This document shows, one piece after another, positions 45,863 to 56,646 of a DNA stretch of 64,000 nucleotides (the first letter of the stretch is position 1; each line of letters begins with the position of its first letter). Under the pieces are notes generated by a model, which was not told the DNA's origin, ran no database searches, and saw only the letters and a list, made by a program, of their open reading frames with translations. The stretch comes from Thalassospira profundimaris WP0211 (lineage in GTDB: Bacteria > Pseudomonadota > Alphaproteobacteria > Rhodospirillales > Thalassospiraceae), in the NCBI RefSeq assembly GCF_000300275.1, contig NZ_AMRN01000004.1:248001-312000 (forward strand), read 5' to 3'. The position numbers and the translations under genes are program-made.

Positions 45863-46705
45863 ATGAATGCAATGTCCTTTTCTGATATGGGGCTTGCCGC
45901 CTTAAAGCAGCGACAGTATGACGCCGCAATCAACATGCTGCGCCAGGCACTTGGCGAAGATATGGATAACCTAGATGCCCGTTTCGGGCTGGCGCGTGCG
46001 CTTCATGAAAAAGGTTCGATCATCGAAGCAATCGGCGAGTATCGCACGGTGCTGCAATCTGATGGGGGTCATGAAGACTGCCTGCATCACATTGCACGCG
46101 CATTGCTTGAAAACGGGGACGCACGTAGCGCACTCAACCATATTGATATCGTGCTGCGCGCCAAACCGACCGATCCTGAAATGCTGACCTTGCGCGGGCA
46201 GGCATTGATCGCGCTGGAACGCTATGACGCCGCCCTTTCGGCCCTGCAAACCGCCGCCCATCATAATCCGGGATCAGAAAGCATCCACCGGCTGATCGCC
46301 ACATGCCACCGCGCCAACGAGGATTTTGAAGGCGAACGGCGTGCGGTTGAACAGCTGCTTCGGATCAATCCGTCGTCGCTTGCTGCATCAAACGATTTGG
46401 GTGTGATCAATCTGCGAGAAGGCCATCTGATCGCAGCCTTTGAGGCGTTTGAACAAATTCTGTCCCAGGATGCCGACCATCCGCAGGCAACGCTTAATCG
46501 CGCAATCGCCCTGACCGTTATGGGCGGGATGGATCATGACGCGATCTGGAACCGGGTGATGGAAGTCTGTGACGAGATCGATGATCTTGACGACATCCGG
46601 GCGGCCGCCGATCAACTGGCAAAGCTGCCCGACACCGCGCGCAAGGGCACACCCGAGGCAGAGGCGCTGATTGGCAAAGCAGCCATCGAACAAGTCGACA
46701 TCTGA
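45863..46705 (+). CDS. Tetratricopeptide-repeat protein
   Basis: 280 residues, all helical, with successive TPR units from residue 5 (FSDMGLAALKQRQYDAAINMLRQAL and following) to about 225. No signal peptide, so cytoplasmic. A strong GGGAGACCTCC precedes the ATG. Stands alone; partners unknown. Confidence 0.8.
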   Translation: MNAMSFSDMGLAALKQRQYDAAINMLRQALGEDMDNLDARFGLARALHEKGSIIEAIGEYRTVLQSDGGHEDCLHHIARALLENGDARSALNHIDIVLRAKPTDPEMLTLRGQALIALERYDAALSALQTAAHHNPGSESIHRLIATCHRANEDFEGERRAVEQLLRINPSSLAASNDLGVINLREGHLIAAFEAFEQILSQDADHPQATLNRAIALTVMGGMDHDAIWNRVMEVCDEIDDLDDIRAAADQLAKLPDTARKGTPEAEALIGKAAIEQVDI

Positions 46706-46893
46706 TACGTTTGCGCAGCCTTTCTGCGCGGGTTTCCTCATTGCTTGCGCATTTTGAAATCCCCCTTGCCGATGGCAAAACAGATCAGGCGGGAACTGCA
46801 TGCGCTGATCGGCGTTTAATCATATGATGTCCATGCGTTTTCCCCCGATCCGGGTCACGCGACACTCTTTGACCCGAAAGGGGTTTTTGCATC

Positions 46894-48267
46894 ATGGTTC
46901 AACGCCTGATCCGCGTTTGGGAGTTTCTGACCTATAGCCTGTGGGTATCGCCGTTGCTTTTTGCGCTGGGCGGTGCGGCCTTTGCGGTGGGCATTATGGC
47001 AGCCCCCCAGGATATCCTGCGCGACATGTTTCCCAGCCTGTTACCCGGTTTCAATGAAATCCAGGCGGTACGCGGTTTGCTTGAAACCCTGTTGGCCACG
47101 CTGGTTACCCTGACGACCTTTGCCCTGTCGATCACGATGGTGGTCCTGACCCTTGCCGCCGGGTCACTTGGACCACGTATGATCCGCAACTTCATGGGCG
47201 ATAACAAAACCCAGAATGCGCTGGGCACTTTTGTTGGCAGCATCCTGTTTTTGATCACCTCCCTTATGCTGATGGGCGAAAAACCGGATTCTGCACCGGT
47301 GCCGCATCTGGCTGTGACGGTCGGTATCGCGCTGTTTGTCATCAGCGTTTTTGTCCTGATCCTGTTTGTCCACCACCTTGGCCGATCGATCGTTGCCGAC
47401 GAGGTCATTCAGCGTGTTGGTAAAAACCTTGAAGAAACCATTCAGTCAGCCAGCAATACCCTGACCGATCCGATCAAGGCCGCCGAGAAGGCCCAGACAA
47501 CCCTGCCCGACCCGCAAGATATCCCCCGCGATCAGGCCATTTGCGTCGCATCTTCGGGATATGTGCAGGGCGTCGATTATGAAAAAATCTGTGAAATCGC
47601 CAAACAGACGGATACGCGTATCTCGCTTGTGATCCGTGCCGGCCAGCACGTGCTGATCGGTGATATTGTCGGACGCATCGTCCCCTTGAAGGATGACGTC
47701 GCCAAACAGGCGCAAGACAATATCGAACAGTGTCATGCCGATATTCTTGAGGCGATCATGATCGGATCGCACCGCACGGCCATGCTCGATGTCGAATTTG
47801 CCTTGCGCCAACTGGTCGAAGTTGCTTTGCGCGCCCTGTCACCGGGCATCAATGACCCGTTCACGGCCATTGCCGCGATCTATCGCCTGGGGGATGCCCT
47901 TCCACATGCCATGCAGTTTCGCTACCCGGTCGGCATCTGGCGCGATGATGACGATGAAGTCCGCCTGCATGCCCTGATGTCCGATTTTGGCGGCATGTTG
48001 GGGGCAGCCTATGACCAGATCCGCCAGTCTGCGACGGCAAAGCCGGATGTGTTGCTGCCGATGGCTGAAATCCTTGAAAGCCTGATGCGACTGGCCGAGA
48101 CCGATCATCAACGCGAAGTGCTGCGCACCCACGCCCGCATGATCGCCAATGCCGCCGAGCGCGACATCCCCGAAGAAAACGACCGTAAAACCGTCGTTCG
48201 TGCCGCCACGCGGGTATTGCATCATCAGAAGCCGGTCAAAAATTCTGCGTCCGAAGACGACGCATAA
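46894..48267 (+). CDS. DUF2254 domain membrane protein
   Basis: 457 residues with about four N-terminal membrane spans (residues 10-165) and a large C-terminal soluble part, the layout of the DUF2254 family. GAAAGGGG precedes the start. Function not established. Convergent with alaS across a shared terminator. Confidence 0.82.
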   Translation: MVQRLIRVWEFLTYSLWVSPLLFALGGAAFAVGIMAAPQDILRDMFPSLLPGFNEIQAVRGLLETLLATLVTLTTFALSITMVVLTLAAGSLGPRMIRNFMGDNKTQNALGTFVGSILFLITSLMLMGEKPDSAPVPHLAVTVGIALFVISVFVLILFVHHLGRSIVADEVIQRVGKNLEETIQSASNTLTDPIKAAEKAQTTLPDPQDIPRDQAICVASSGYVQGVDYEKICEIAKQTDTRISLVIRAGQHVLIGDIVGRIVPLKDDVAKQAQDNIEQCHADILEAIMIGSHRTAMLDVEFALRQLVEVALRALSPGINDPFTAIAAIYRLGDALPHAMQFRYPVGIWRDDDDEVRLHALMSDFGGMLGAAYDQIRQSATAKPDVLLPMAEILESLMRLAETDHQREVLRTHARMIANAAERDIPEENDRKTVVRAATRVLHHQKPVKNSASEDDA

Positions 48268-48306
48268 CAAACGAACGCGGCACCAAACGATATCATCAGA
48301 CAAAAG

Positions 48307-48332
48307 AAAAGGGCCCCAAACGGGGCCCTTTT
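48307..48332. terminator. Bidirectional terminator between DUF2254 gene and alaS
   Basis: AAAAGGGGCCCC-type stem: AAAAGGGCCCC paired with GGGGCCCTTTT around CAAA, with A and T tracts on both sides. Confidence 0.88.
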
Positions 48333-48362
48333 AATTCATCAGACTTTTTGGCGGGTGATCGC

Positions 48363-51017
48363 TTAGCCAGCGATATGTGCCTCGATCGCGGCCAGTGCGG
48401 CATCCGCCTGCGCAGGATCAGAACCGCCGCCCTGTGCCATATCCGGACGGCCACCGCCGCCCTTGCCACCGAGCTTTTCAACACCGATGCGCACAAGATC
48501 AACGGCGCTGTATTTATCTGTCAGGTCCGCGGTCAGGCCGACAACGATGGATGCCTTGCCACCGTCACCCGAAACAAGGGCGACAATCCCTGAGCCCATC
48601 TGATCGCGGAGCTCGTCGACCATGCCTTTGAGTTCCTTGGCAGGAATGCCGTCAAGCGACCGTAGTGCCATTTTGACACCATTGACTTCCTTAAACGCAT
48701 CACCGCCAGAAGCCGCACCCGAGCCAGCTGTTGCCAGCTTTTTGCGCAGGTCGGACACTTCGCGTTCCAGACGACGACGTTCTTCCTGCAGCGCCTTGAC
48801 GCGGGCCGGGACATCTTCAGGAACGGCCTTAAGGTCTGCCGCAACCGTGGTTAGAACGTTTTCGCGCGCTGACATGTATTTGGCGGCATCGGCACCGGTC
48901 AGTGCTTCGATACGGCGGACACCACTTGAAACAGCGCCCTCGGACACGATCTTGAACATGCCGATATCACCAGTGCGCTTCACATGCGTACCGCCGCAAA
49001 GTTCAAGCGAATAGGCATGTTCATTGGCAACCGGCAGGCCCATCGAAACAACGCGGACTTCGTCGCCGTATTTTTCACCAAACAGTGCCATCGCGCCCAG
49101 TTCAATCGCCTCGTCCGGGGTCATCAGACGGGTGGTGACTTCACTGTTTTCCCGGATCAGGCTGTTCACATCGGCTTCGATCACCGCGGCTTCCTCGGCC
49201 GTGACGGCCTTGGGATGCGAGATGTCGAAACGCAGACGATCAGCCGCCACCAGGGAGCCCTTCTGGGTTACGTGGTCACCAAGATGCTTGCGCAGAACCG
49301 CATGCAAAAGGTGTGTGGCCGAGTGATTGGCACGAAGGCTTGAGCGGCGGGTATGATCGACGCGGAATTCCGCAGCATCGCCCACCTTGACGTCGCCCTC
49401 GGTCACTTTGCCGAGATGCACATGCAAGCTTCCCAGCTTTTTCTGGGTATCGGTGATTTCAATGATCGCACCATGTTCGGTTTTGATCACACCGGCATCG
49501 CCCTGCTGACCACCGGACTCACCAAAGAAGGTAGTCTGGTTGGCAAGAACGGCAACTTCGTCACCCTTGGATGCGGATTTGACTTCGGCACCGTCCTTGA
49601 TCAGCGCGGTAACAACACCCTCGGCGGTTTCGGTTTCATAACCCAGGAATTCGGTCGCGCCATCACGGTCATTGATGTCAAACCAGACTTCCTCGGTCGC
49701 AGCTTCGCCCGAACCGGACCATGCCGCACGTGCCTTGGCTTTCTGTTCTTCCATGGCGGTGGTGAAGCCAGCTTCATCGATGCCGATTTTGCGTTCTTTG
49801 AGCGCATCGGCGGTCAGATCAAGCGGGAAGCCATAGGTGTCATAAAGCTTGAAGGCCACGTCACCCGAAAGGGTCGCGCCCGCATCCATGCCATCGGTCG
49901 CGTCATCAAGCATCTTGAGACCGCGATCCAGCATGGTTTTAAACCCCTGCTCTTCCAGCTTGAGGGTTTCTTCGATCAATGCCTGTGCACGAACCAGTTC
50001 CGGGAAGGCACCGCCCATCTTGCTTACCAGGGCCGGGACCAGCTTATACATCGTCGGATCTTGCGTTCCGACCATATGCAGGTGGCGCATCGCGCGACGC
50101 ATGATACGGCGCAGAACGTTGCCGCGACCGGCATTGGACGGCAGAACACCATCGGCAATCAGGAAGCTGGTCGAACGCAGATGGTCGGCAACCACACGGT
50201 GCGACACATTATGCGAACCATCCGGATCGGTATTGGTGGCATCGGCCGATGCCTCGACCAGCGCACGCATCAAATCGATGTCATAGTTGTCGTGTTTGCC
50301 CTGAAGCACAGCAGCAATGCGTTCCAGACCCATGCCGGTATCGATCGACGGTTTTGGCAGATCAACACGATCACCATTTGCCATCTGTTCGTACTGCATG
50401 AAGACGAGGTTCCAGATTTCAATGAAACGGTCGCCGTCTTCTTCCGCACTGCCCGGAGGGCCACCCCAGATGTGATCGCCATGGTCAAAGAAGATTTCCG
50501 AGCACGGACCACACGGGCCGGTATCGCCCATCGACCAGAAGTTATCCGAAGTCGGGATGCGGATGATGCGATCATCGGTCAGACCGGCGATCTTTTTCCA
50601 AAGGCCATGCGCCTCGTCATCGGTGTGATAGACCGTGACCAGCAGCTTGTCTTTCGGAAGGCCATATTCCTTGGTGATCAGGTTCCAGGCGAATTCAATC
50701 GCGTTTTCCTTGAAATAGTCGCCAAACGAAAAGTTGCCGAGCATTTCAAAGAAGGTGTGATGGCGTGCGGTATGACCGACATTTTCAAGGTCGTTATGCT
50801 TGCCCCCGGCGCGCACGCATTTCTGCGAGGTCGCTGCACGCGAATAATCGCGGTGTTCCTGGCCGGTGAAAACGTTCTTGAACTGAACCATCCCGGCGTT
50901 GGTGAACATCAGGGTAGGGTCATTGCGCGGCACCAGCGGGCTGGACGAAACGACTTCGTGGCCGTTCTTGCGGAAGAACTCCAGAAACGTGGTGCGGATA
51001 TCGTTGACGGTCTGCAT
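48363..51017 (-). CDS. alaS: Alanyl-tRNA synthetase
   Basis: Charges tRNA-Ala. 884 residues, close to the usual length. [43 protein letters not shown] split across motif 1; the aminoacylation core, then the editing domain with [16 protein letters not shown] and C-x3-H (CGGTH) zinc ligands; DHHA1 tail [16 protein letters not shown] at 51017. Downstream of the GNAT gene on the same strand, about 180 bases apart. Confidence 0.98.
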   Translation of the reverse strand: MQTVNDIRTTFLEFFRKNGHEVVSSSPLVPRNDPTLMFTNAGMVQFKNVFTGQEHRDYSRAATSQKCVRAGGKHNDLENVGHTARHHTFFEMLGNFSFGDYFKENAIEFAWNLITKEYGLPKDKLLVTVYHTDDEAHGLWKKIAGLTDDRIIRIPTSDNFWSMGDTGPCGPCSEIFFDHGDHIWGGPPGSAEEDGDRFIEIWNLVFMQYEQMANGDRVDLPKPSIDTGMGLERIAAVLQGKHDNYDIDLMRALVEASADATNTDPDGSHNVSHRVVADHLRSTSFLIADGVLPSNAGRGNVLRRIMRRAMRHLHMVGTQDPTMYKLVPALVSKMGGAFPELVRAQALIEETLKLEEQGFKTMLDRGLKMLDDATDGMDAGATLSGDVAFKLYDTYGFPLDLTADALKERKIGIDEAGFTTAMEEQKAKARAAWSGSGEAATEEVWFDINDRDGATEFLGYETETAEGVVTALIKDGAEVKSASKGDEVAVLANQTTFFGESGGQQGDAGVIKTEHGAIIEITDTQKKLGSLHVHLGKVTEGDVKVGDAAEFRVDHTRRSSLRANHSATHLLHAVLRKHLGDHVTQKGSLVAADRLRFDISHPKAVTAEEAAVIEADVNSLIRENSEVTTRLMTPDEAIELGAMALFGEKYGDEVRVVSMGLPVANEHAYSLELCGGTHVKRTGDIGMFKIVSEGAVSSGVRRIEALTGADAAKYMSARENVLTTVAADLKAVPEDVPARVKALQEERRRLEREVSDLRKKLATAGSGAASGGDAFKEVNGVKMALRSLDGIPAKELKGMVDELRDQMGSGIVALVSGDGGKASIVVGLTADLTDKYSAVDLVRIGVEKLGGKGGGGRPDMAQGGGSDPAQADAALAAIEAHIAG

Positions 51018-51197
51018 ATCTCTCCAACCCGGAAAACGCGGAACAACTGCGCGCGCCATACTGGCGAACGGACTGCCCTATTTAGCGGCTCGGCCCTGCC
51101 CTGTCCAGTCAGGCGAAAGGAGTCCGGGGGATTTGCCGCAAGTTTTGCCCAATTCGGCGATTTGGGGCCGGTTAATCGGACCAAACCCAGCTGAAAT

Positions 51198-51737
51198 TCA
51201 GCCAGTTTTCAGCAATAATGTGAATCGATCCCGGTTCATTTCCTTAACAAACCCGGCGGCCTCAAAGCCAAGGCCCAGCAACAATTTGCGCGACGCCGAA
51301 TTTTGCGGATGGGCAAAGGCGGTCAGACACGAAATCGATGTCCGGCCCCGTCCATAGTCAAGGGCCGCAGTCGCCAGTTCCCGGCCAAGCCCCTGCCCCC
51401 AGACTTTCGGCGCCAAATAATAGCCAAGCTCCGGCCCCCAACCGGGATCAAACGGATCGGTATATAGTCCGCCCCATCCAATGATGTCGCCAGACGTGCG
51501 CAGCCTTACGACCCATGGTGCAAATCCATCGCGGCGCCGGAACCATTCATGGACCAGTACACGCTTGCGACACGCCGCAAAGCTTTCATCACACTGGGTG
51601 AACCGCATCGCGTCACGATCACCAAGGAAGGCATAAAGGTCGGGGATATCGGCCAATCTGGCCGCCGAAAGGTGGAGGCGGTCGGTTTGAAGACGGTTTG
51701 TCTGAAGATGGGCCGTTCGTGGATTAGTCGTTTGCAC
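51198..51737 (-). CDS. GNAT N-acetyltransferase, RimJ-like
   Basis: 179 residues. TDRLHLSAARLADIPDLYAFLGD opens the fold, and LGYYLAPKVWGQGLGRELATAAL carries the acetyl-CoA Q/R-x-x-G-x-G/A loop (QGLGRE). GTG at 51737 is preceded by AGGACA and gives a normal N-terminus; it overlaps the end of the entericidin-like gene by 14 bases. Substrate unknown. Confidence 0.82.
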   Translation of the reverse strand: MQTTNPRTAHLQTNRLQTDRLHLSAARLADIPDLYAFLGDRDAMRFTQCDESFAACRKRVLVHEWFRRRDGFAPWVVRLRTSGDIIGWGGLYTDPFDPGWGPELGYYLAPKVWGQGLGRELATAALDYGRGRTSISCLTAFAHPQNSASRKLLLGLGFEAAGFVKEMNRDRFTLLLKTG

Positions 51738-51858
51738 TGTCCTGGATCGACTTGCCGAGTTTTTCCATATCGCGACCAAATCCTTCGGCGGTTTCGCAGG
51801 CACCAAGCGCAAGGCCAAAGCCAATAACCATCAGGACGGCCAGAAGACGTTTTGTCAT
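51724..51858 (-). CDS. Entericidin-like small lipoprotein 1
   Basis: 44 residues starting MTKRLLAVLMVIGFGLALGA with Cys21 in the lipobox (LGAC), then ETAEGFGRDMEKLGKSIQD, the entericidin A/B pattern. Mature part is small and charged. A paralogue lies at 52304-52443; the two share CETAEGFG. Entericidins are stationary-phase membrane lipoproteins, one reported bacteriolytic and the other an antidote. Confidence 0.8.
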   Translation of the reverse strand: MTKRLLAVLMVIGFGLALGACETAEGFGRDMEKLGKSIQDSAND

Positions 51859-52011
51859 CGTTTCCATCTTTGCAGGATGCTCCATTCAAGTCCGGATAAC
51901 AGGCATGTCGCCTGTCTTGTTGTTTATCGCGATATTCTGGCCTCGGGGCATCCGGCTTGCAACCGTTATCGCGCACAAGGGCCGTTTGCCGCACTAAACG
52001 CAGAAAAGGAC

Positions 52012-52032
52012 GCCGAAATGGCGTCCTTTCTA
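52012..52032 (-). terminator. Terminator of the DUF1328 gene
   Basis: AAAGGACGCC hairpin with its complement, ending in T on the minus strand. Confidence 0.7.
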
Positions 52033-52073
52033 TAGGCATGTATGCTTCGTGCAGTCTTGCAACTGTCCGGTCA

Positions 52074-52250
52074 TCAGACCGGCGGGCGACGGCCACGCAA
52101 CGCATTGACGACAAGCGATACGACAAACAGCACGAGGAAAACAAAGAACAAGATCTTTGCGATCCCGACGAATGTCCCTGCAAGTCCGCCAAAGCCAAGA
52201 ACGGCGGCGATCAGTGCCAGAACCAAACAGAATATTGCCCAACCTAGCAT
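52074..52250 (-). CDS. DUF1328 small membrane protein (YtjA-like)
   Basis: 58 residues, [20 protein letters not shown] then [20 protein letters not shown] and a basic tail RGRRPP: two membrane spans. Matches the YtjA/DUF1328 stress-associated family. GGGAGAATCC precedes the ATG. Confidence 0.82.
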   Translation of the reverse strand: MLGWAIFCLVLALIAAVLGFGGLAGTFVGIAKILFFVFLVLFVVSLVVNALRGRRPPV

Positions 52251-52303
52251 GGGATTCTCCCACTATTGTTGCTTTAAGATAATGAATAACGATCCGTTAC
52301 AGA

Positions 52304-52444
52304 TCAGGAAGCGCCGTCCTGGATTGCTTCACCGGCATCTTCGACGTCTTCGCCAAAGCCTTCGGCAGTTTCACAGGCAGCAAGGCCAAGGCCCATACCG
52401 GAAATCATCAGAATCGCGAGAAACTTTTTCATCGTATTCGACAT
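52304..52444 (-). CDS. Entericidin-like small lipoprotein 2
   Basis: 46 residues, MSNTMKKFLAILMISGMGLG then LAAC lipobox (Cys24) and ETAEGFGEDVEDAGEAIQD. AGGAG lies about 8 bases before the ATG. More acidic than paralogue 1. Confidence 0.82.
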   Translation of the reverse strand: MSNTMKKFLAILMISGMGLGLAACETAEGFGEDVEDAGEAIQDGAS

Positions 52445-52660
52445 GTTCATTCTCCTGATTGATGGTGTCAAAGCTCACAGGAATTCAAACGGCGACAACC
52501 CATAATTGTTCCCGGCACTGTTCTTCCCGGTCAAATTTTCCGTCATAAACAGTGCGACAATCCGTTGATTTTAAATGAACTTTCCTCAATCGTGATCATT
52601 TTGGGGCACGTCAAGCGAAGGAGATCACGCTTGACCTCCTTCACATCAATACCTGCGAAA

Positions 52661-53713
52661 TCAGGATGCCTTTGCATCAAGCGCCAGATATTCACTGATT
52701 TCATCAATGATCTGGCGATGGATCAGGGCGCGGTCCGTGCCTGGGGGATCGGTGCAGATCGGATCGCTACCTTCTTCTTCCAGGATTTCGGCGGCGTTTG
52801 CCTGACATTCGTCAAGAAATGTCAGATGATGTGCAGGCGCAAAATTTGCCGAAGACGCATTTTTGAGCCGCGCAACAAGATTGCTGCCAGTCGGACCAAA
52901 ATCGGCAGCCGCCCATTTTTCTTCTTCGCCAAGGCCAATGAAAAGCACAGGAGAAGTTACCGCTGCAAGGCTTTGCTCCGTCGCTGCGAACCCCATGCCC
53001 GGTTCAATCGCAACACTACGTGTAATCCGGTCATCCCGGCTGGGAACTTGGAAGTCATTGGGCATATGATCAAGATCGACGCCTCCTTTGCGCAAAAAAT
53101 CGCAATCCTGTGCGGCATCGCCAAATCGGTCGCAATATTGCGCAAAAAGCGTTTGATCAAACCTTACCCCGATAAGGTTTAGGACCGTCGTTCCGCCCAA
53201 AGAGAAGCCAATCGCAGAGATATTTTGGCGATCAATGTAAGGAGCAAAGGACGGATTTGACAGAACCTGATCAAGGGTTGCACGAACATCTGCCGCCCGC
53301 TCGCCAATAAATGGTGTCCGGCGGGGTGAAGAATCCCCGGATGTCGTACCGGGATGGTTTAGCGCAACAACAATTGCCCCGCGCAAGGCCAGTTGCGAAG
53401 ACAACCAGCCAAGTCCATCCATATTACCGCCCGAGCCATGCGACAGAAGAACCAGCGGGTGCCTGCCCGGTGCAATTGCCGCACCGATATAGGCGCTTGT
53501 TCCCTTCCAGATGATATTGTTGCCGACAGGTGCCTTGTAAATCACGGTATCTGCGGGATACCAGACTGAGGCCGCGATTGGCATGGAACGATGGTCAGCA
53601 CGCACATCAAAACGATCATACCCGGCATAATCGGTTTGCTGTTCCGCCAGCACAGGCGATGTTTTCAGGCCTGCGAACAGACACAGGGCAAAGGCGAGAT
53701 ATATCGGTTTCAT
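52661..53713 (-). CDS. Exported serine hydrolase of the dienelactone-hydrolase/lipase type
   Basis: 350 residues with a signal peptide (residues 1-23, ending VLA-E). Alpha/beta hydrolase: oxyanion LLSHGSGGNMDGLGW, nucleophile elbow GFSLGGTTVLNL, and late Asp/His region PAHHLTFLDEC. Resembles the platelet-activating-factor acetylhydrolase-like group. Cys at CDRFGDAAQDCDF and DECQ could pair. The ATG at 53713 follows AAGGATCC. Divergent from a membrane AraC regulator that may control it. Confidence 0.85.
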   Translation of the reverse strand: MKPIYLAFALCLFAGLKTSPVLAEQQTDYAGYDRFDVRADHRSMPIAASVWYPADTVIYKAPVGNNIIWKGTSAYIGAAIAPGRHPLVLLSHGSGGNMDGLGWLSSQLALRGAIVVALNHPGTTSGDSSPRRTPFIGERAADVRATLDQVLSNPSFAPYIDRQNISAIGFSLGGTTVLNLIGVRFDQTLFAQYCDRFGDAAQDCDFLRKGGVDLDHMPNDFQVPSRDDRITRSVAIEPGMGFAATEQSLAAVTSPVLFIGLGEEEKWAAADFGPTGSNLVARLKNASSANFAPAHHLTFLDECQANAAEILEEEGSDPICTDPPGTDRALIHRQIIDEISEYLALDAKAS

Positions 53714-53846
53714 CACAAGGATCCTTGTCCTAAGTTGGAGTACAGAAGAAGTTCTGCCCAAAACAGGATGGCCTTGCGTCCTCGAACGGGTTTGTGGACG
53801 TCTCAAAACCGGTTTTGATACCCCTTAGGCGGAAAATTGCGATCAG

Positions 53847-54860
53847 ATGCTTGTTCTACCTGTTCCGATGATTGTGGCGCTGGTTTTAGGGTTCTTGTTT
53901 GCCCGCGCCCTTGTCGGCCAGAAAACGCCCAAGATGCTGATGGCGCTTCTGCTGGCTGCCGCCGCGCAAAGTTTTTTGGTCGGGCTTGTTCAATATTACG
54001 GCATCGACGGGCTGAGATGGCTTCAGCCAATCACGGCTTCTGCCATTCCGGTCATGGCGTGGATGGCATTTGTTGAGGCAAGCCTTCGCGCCCGTTTACA
54101 ACGCGGGGATCTGCTGCATTTTTCGATGCCAGCACTTGTCGCGCTCTGTGTCTTCTTTTTGCCTGTCGTGATTGATGCTGTCTTGTGCAGCCTGTTTGTC
54201 GGATATGGATCGGCAATTTTGGTGATGCTTCGTCGCCAACGGGGCGATTTTGCGCATATGCGCCTGACATCGGGACAGATCCCCGCAATGGTCTGGCGCT
54301 TTATCGCCATTGCACTGATCATATCGGCCATCAGCGACCTTCTGATATTGCTGGCCAAGATTGACGGGAACGACGAGATTGCCGGTGTGGTTCTCAGCGT
54401 CACCTCGTCAATCGCGCTACTGACAATTGGCTTTCTCAGCCTGTCGCCAGACATTGCGATTGATGTCGCATTGAAGGACCCGGTCGATGATGGCCAGGCC
54501 GCATTGAGTTCTGAGCAATGTCAGGCCATCATGAATGAACTCAACGCGTTACAGACACAGGAACGGTTGTATCTTGATCCGGATCTGACCCTTGCCCGCA
54601 TTTCCCGACGCATGGGACGCCCGCTCAAACAGATTTCAATGGCGATCAACACCTCCACCGGTGAAAACGTGTCGCGCTATATCAATAAGTACCGGATTGA
54701 CCATGCCTGTCGCATGCTTGACGCAGGGGAAAATGTGACCAACACGATGCTTGAAAGCGGCTTTAACACCAAGTCGAACTTCAATCGTGAATTCCTGCGG
54801 ATTACAGGCAAAACGCCAAGCCAATGGCAGCAGAAAACCATTATTTCACGCGAAATTTGA
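53847..54860 (+). CDS. AraC family regulator with N-terminal membrane domain
   Basis: 337 residues. The first 200 are strongly hydrophobic with six or seven membrane spans (IVALVLGFLFARALV, MLMALLLAAAAQSFL, IPVMAWMAFVEA, MPALVALCVFFLPVVI, VDAVLCSLFVGYGSAILV and others); the last 110 are an AraC helix-turn-helix pair (LTLARISRRMGRPLKQISMAI and VTNTMLESGFNTKSNFNREFLRITGKTPSQW). A membrane-tethered sensor-regulator. Divergent from the hydrolase. Confidence 0.82.
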   Translation: MLVLPVPMIVALVLGFLFARALVGQKTPKMLMALLLAAAAQSFLVGLVQYYGIDGLRWLQPITASAIPVMAWMAFVEASLRARLQRGDLLHFSMPALVALCVFFLPVVIDAVLCSLFVGYGSAILVMLRRQRGDFAHMRLTSGQIPAMVWRFIAIALIISAISDLLILLAKIDGNDEIAGVVLSVTSSIALLTIGFLSLSPDIAIDVALKDPVDDGQAALSSEQCQAIMNELNALQTQERLYLDPDLTLARISRRMGRPLKQISMAINTSTGENVSRYINKYRIDHACRMLDAGENVTNTMLESGFNTKSNFNREFLRITGKTPSQWQQKTIISREI

Positions 54861-54891
54861 CAACGCATTCACCCCAAGCATCATGCCCGGA

Positions 54892-55197
54892 TCATTCCAA
54901 AACCGGGCGCATGAAGCTGCGCTCATAGGAAATGATGCTACGATTGCGCACTTCCATTTCAAACACTTCCTGACATTCGGGATCATCGGCCATGCGTTTG
55001 CGGTAATCCTCATAGTCGGCAAGGCTTGGAAAGCTAAACAGTGCATAAGCAACATTGCTGGCCCCTTCATGAGGCAAGAAATAGCCATGATGGGTTCCGC
55101 CCATGCGAGTGACGATGGGGATCCAGCGTTTGGCATAGGTCTCGAATTCAGGGACCTTGTAGCTGTCGAGGATGTATTTCACATAACAAGTAACCAC
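54892..55197 (-). CDS. NIPSNAP family protein
   Basis: 101 residues. GTG at 55197 has GGAGATAAAG upstream. VTCYVKYILDSYKVPEFETYAKRWIPI and AYALFSFPSLADYEDYRKRMADDPE fit the NIPSNAP fold. An in-frame start at 55245 lies inside the recA terminator. Function in bacteria unclear. Confidence 0.82.
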   Translation of the reverse strand: MVTCYVKYILDSYKVPEFETYAKRWIPIVTRMGGTHHGYFLPHEGASNVAYALFSFPSLADYEDYRKRMADDPECQEVFEMEVRNRSIISYERSFMRPVLE

Positions 55198-55227
55198 GGC
55201 TTTATCTCCGCCATAGGGTATTGCAGC

Positions 55228-55262
55228 AAAAAGGGCGGGATACATTTGTACCCCACCCTTTG
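55228..55262 (-). terminator. recA terminator
   Basis: On the minus strand AAAGGG-GGG pairs with CCC-CCCTTT across a 12-base loop and ends TTTTTG. Confidence 0.82.
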
Positions 55263-55287
55263 AAATTATGTCGCCAGATTGATCAGA

Positions 55288-56322
55288 TCAATCGTCGTTG
55301 ACCGGTTCGTCTTCGCTCATATTGGTCATGGCTTCGGCGATCAGACCGGCACTCTCGCGAATGCTGTTTTCGATCTCCTTGGTCATTTCCGGATTTTCAC
55401 GCAGGAAGCTCTTGGCGTTCTCGCGGCCCTGACCGATACGGGTCGAGTTATAGGAGAACCAGGAGCCGGATTTCTCGACGATACCGGCCTTGACGCCAAG
55501 ATCAAGAATTTCACCCATCTTGGAAATGCCTTCGCCATACATGATGTCGAATTCGACCTGCTTGAACGGCGGGGCCATCTTGTTTTTGACGACCTTGACA
55601 CGCGTCTGGTTACCGACAACTTCGTCGCGATCCTTGATCTGACCGATACGACGGATATCCAAACGGACCGAGGCATAGAATTTAAGCGCGTTACCACCGG
55701 TGGTGGTTTCCGGGCTGCCAAACATCACACCGATCTTCATACGGATCTGGTTGATGAAGATGACCATGCAGTTCGAACGCGAAACAGAACTGGTCAGTTT
55801 ACGCAGTGCCTGGCTCATCAGACGGGCCTGCAGACCAACGTGCGTATCGCCCATTTCACCTTCAAGTTCGGCGCGCGGCACAAGGGCAGCAACCGAATCG
55901 ACGACCAGAACATCAATCGCGCCAGAACGCACCAGCGTGTCAGCGATTTCAAGGGCCTGTTCACCGGCATCAGGCTGGGAAATCAGGAGTTCGTCGGTAT
56001 TCACACCCAGCTTGCGGGCATATCCCGGGTCAAGCGCGTGTTCGGCATCGACAAACGCACAAGTCCCGCCAAGCTTCTGGGCTTCGGCAACCGTGTGCAA
56101 CGCCAGCGTGGTTTTACCCGAACTTTCCGGACCATAGATTTCGACGATACGGCCACGCGGCAGACCGCCAATGCCCAGTCCGATATCAAGACCGAGCGAA
56201 CCGGTTGAAATGGCTGAGATATCAACGGCGCTTTCCCGCTGACCCAGCTTCATAATCGAACCTTTGCCAAATGCCCGTTCGATCTGCCCAAGGGCGGCTT
56301 CGAGTGCCTTCTGCTTATCCAT
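55288..56322 (-). CDS. recA: Recombinase A
   Basis: Homologous recombination and SOS induction. 344 residues; Walker [51 protein letters not shown] is the typical start; ATG at 56322 with AAGGATAC. Preceded by a LexA box about 180 bases upstream. Confidence 0.98.
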   Translation of the reverse strand: MDKQKALEAALGQIERAFGKGSIMKLGQRESAVDISAISTGSLGLDIGLGIGGLPRGRIVEIYGPESSGKTTLALHTVAEAQKLGGTCAFVDAEHALDPGYARKLGVNTDELLISQPDAGEQALEIADTLVRSGAIDVLVVDSVAALVPRAELEGEMGDTHVGLQARLMSQALRKLTSSVSRSNCMVIFINQIRMKIGVMFGSPETTTGGNALKFYASVRLDIRRIGQIKDRDEVVGNQTRVKVVKNKMAPPFKQVEFDIMYGEGISKMGEILDLGVKAGIVEKSGSWFSYNSTRIGQGRENAKSFLRENPEMTKEIENSIRESAGLIAEAMTNMSEDEPVNDD

Positions 56323-56502
56323 AGTATCCTTATCCACCAAATGCAGCGCGGTCTGAATCATTGCTCGAACTCTCTTATTCCACAGGGCCGGGTTGGATGC
56401 AACGCAGGCGGTTCCCCGGACCTATAATGCGGAACGCCACCGCTAGACTGTTTTGCCTGTTGCCGCAGCCTGCCACTGCGTTCTTATCGACAAAACAACT
56501 GA

Positions 56503-56517
56503 GAACATAATGCGAAC
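56503..56517. promoter_or_regulatory. LexA (SOS) box of recA
   Basis: GAACATAATGCGAAC matches the alphaproteobacterial LexA consensus GAAC-N7-GAAC perfectly. It lies 181 bases upstream of recA; the rest of 56323-56646 holds the leader and no gene. Confidence 0.85.
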
Positions 56518-56646
56518 ATTCTCACAAAAATTCGGATGTTGCAAGTTTGTTCTCATTGCTTCGAGCAGAACTTTCTGAGAACAGACGCATCAATCACCCG
56601 CCCGGCAACAGAGGGGCGTGGGGTCAGTGACGGTTTGGCAACGCGA

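Noticed and set aside
49353..51194. 613-codon open frame on the plus strand
   Set aside because: Antisense to alaS, whose motifs are complete on the other strand.
55361..56319. Open frames on the plus strand across recA
   Set aside because: Antisense to the well-conserved recA.
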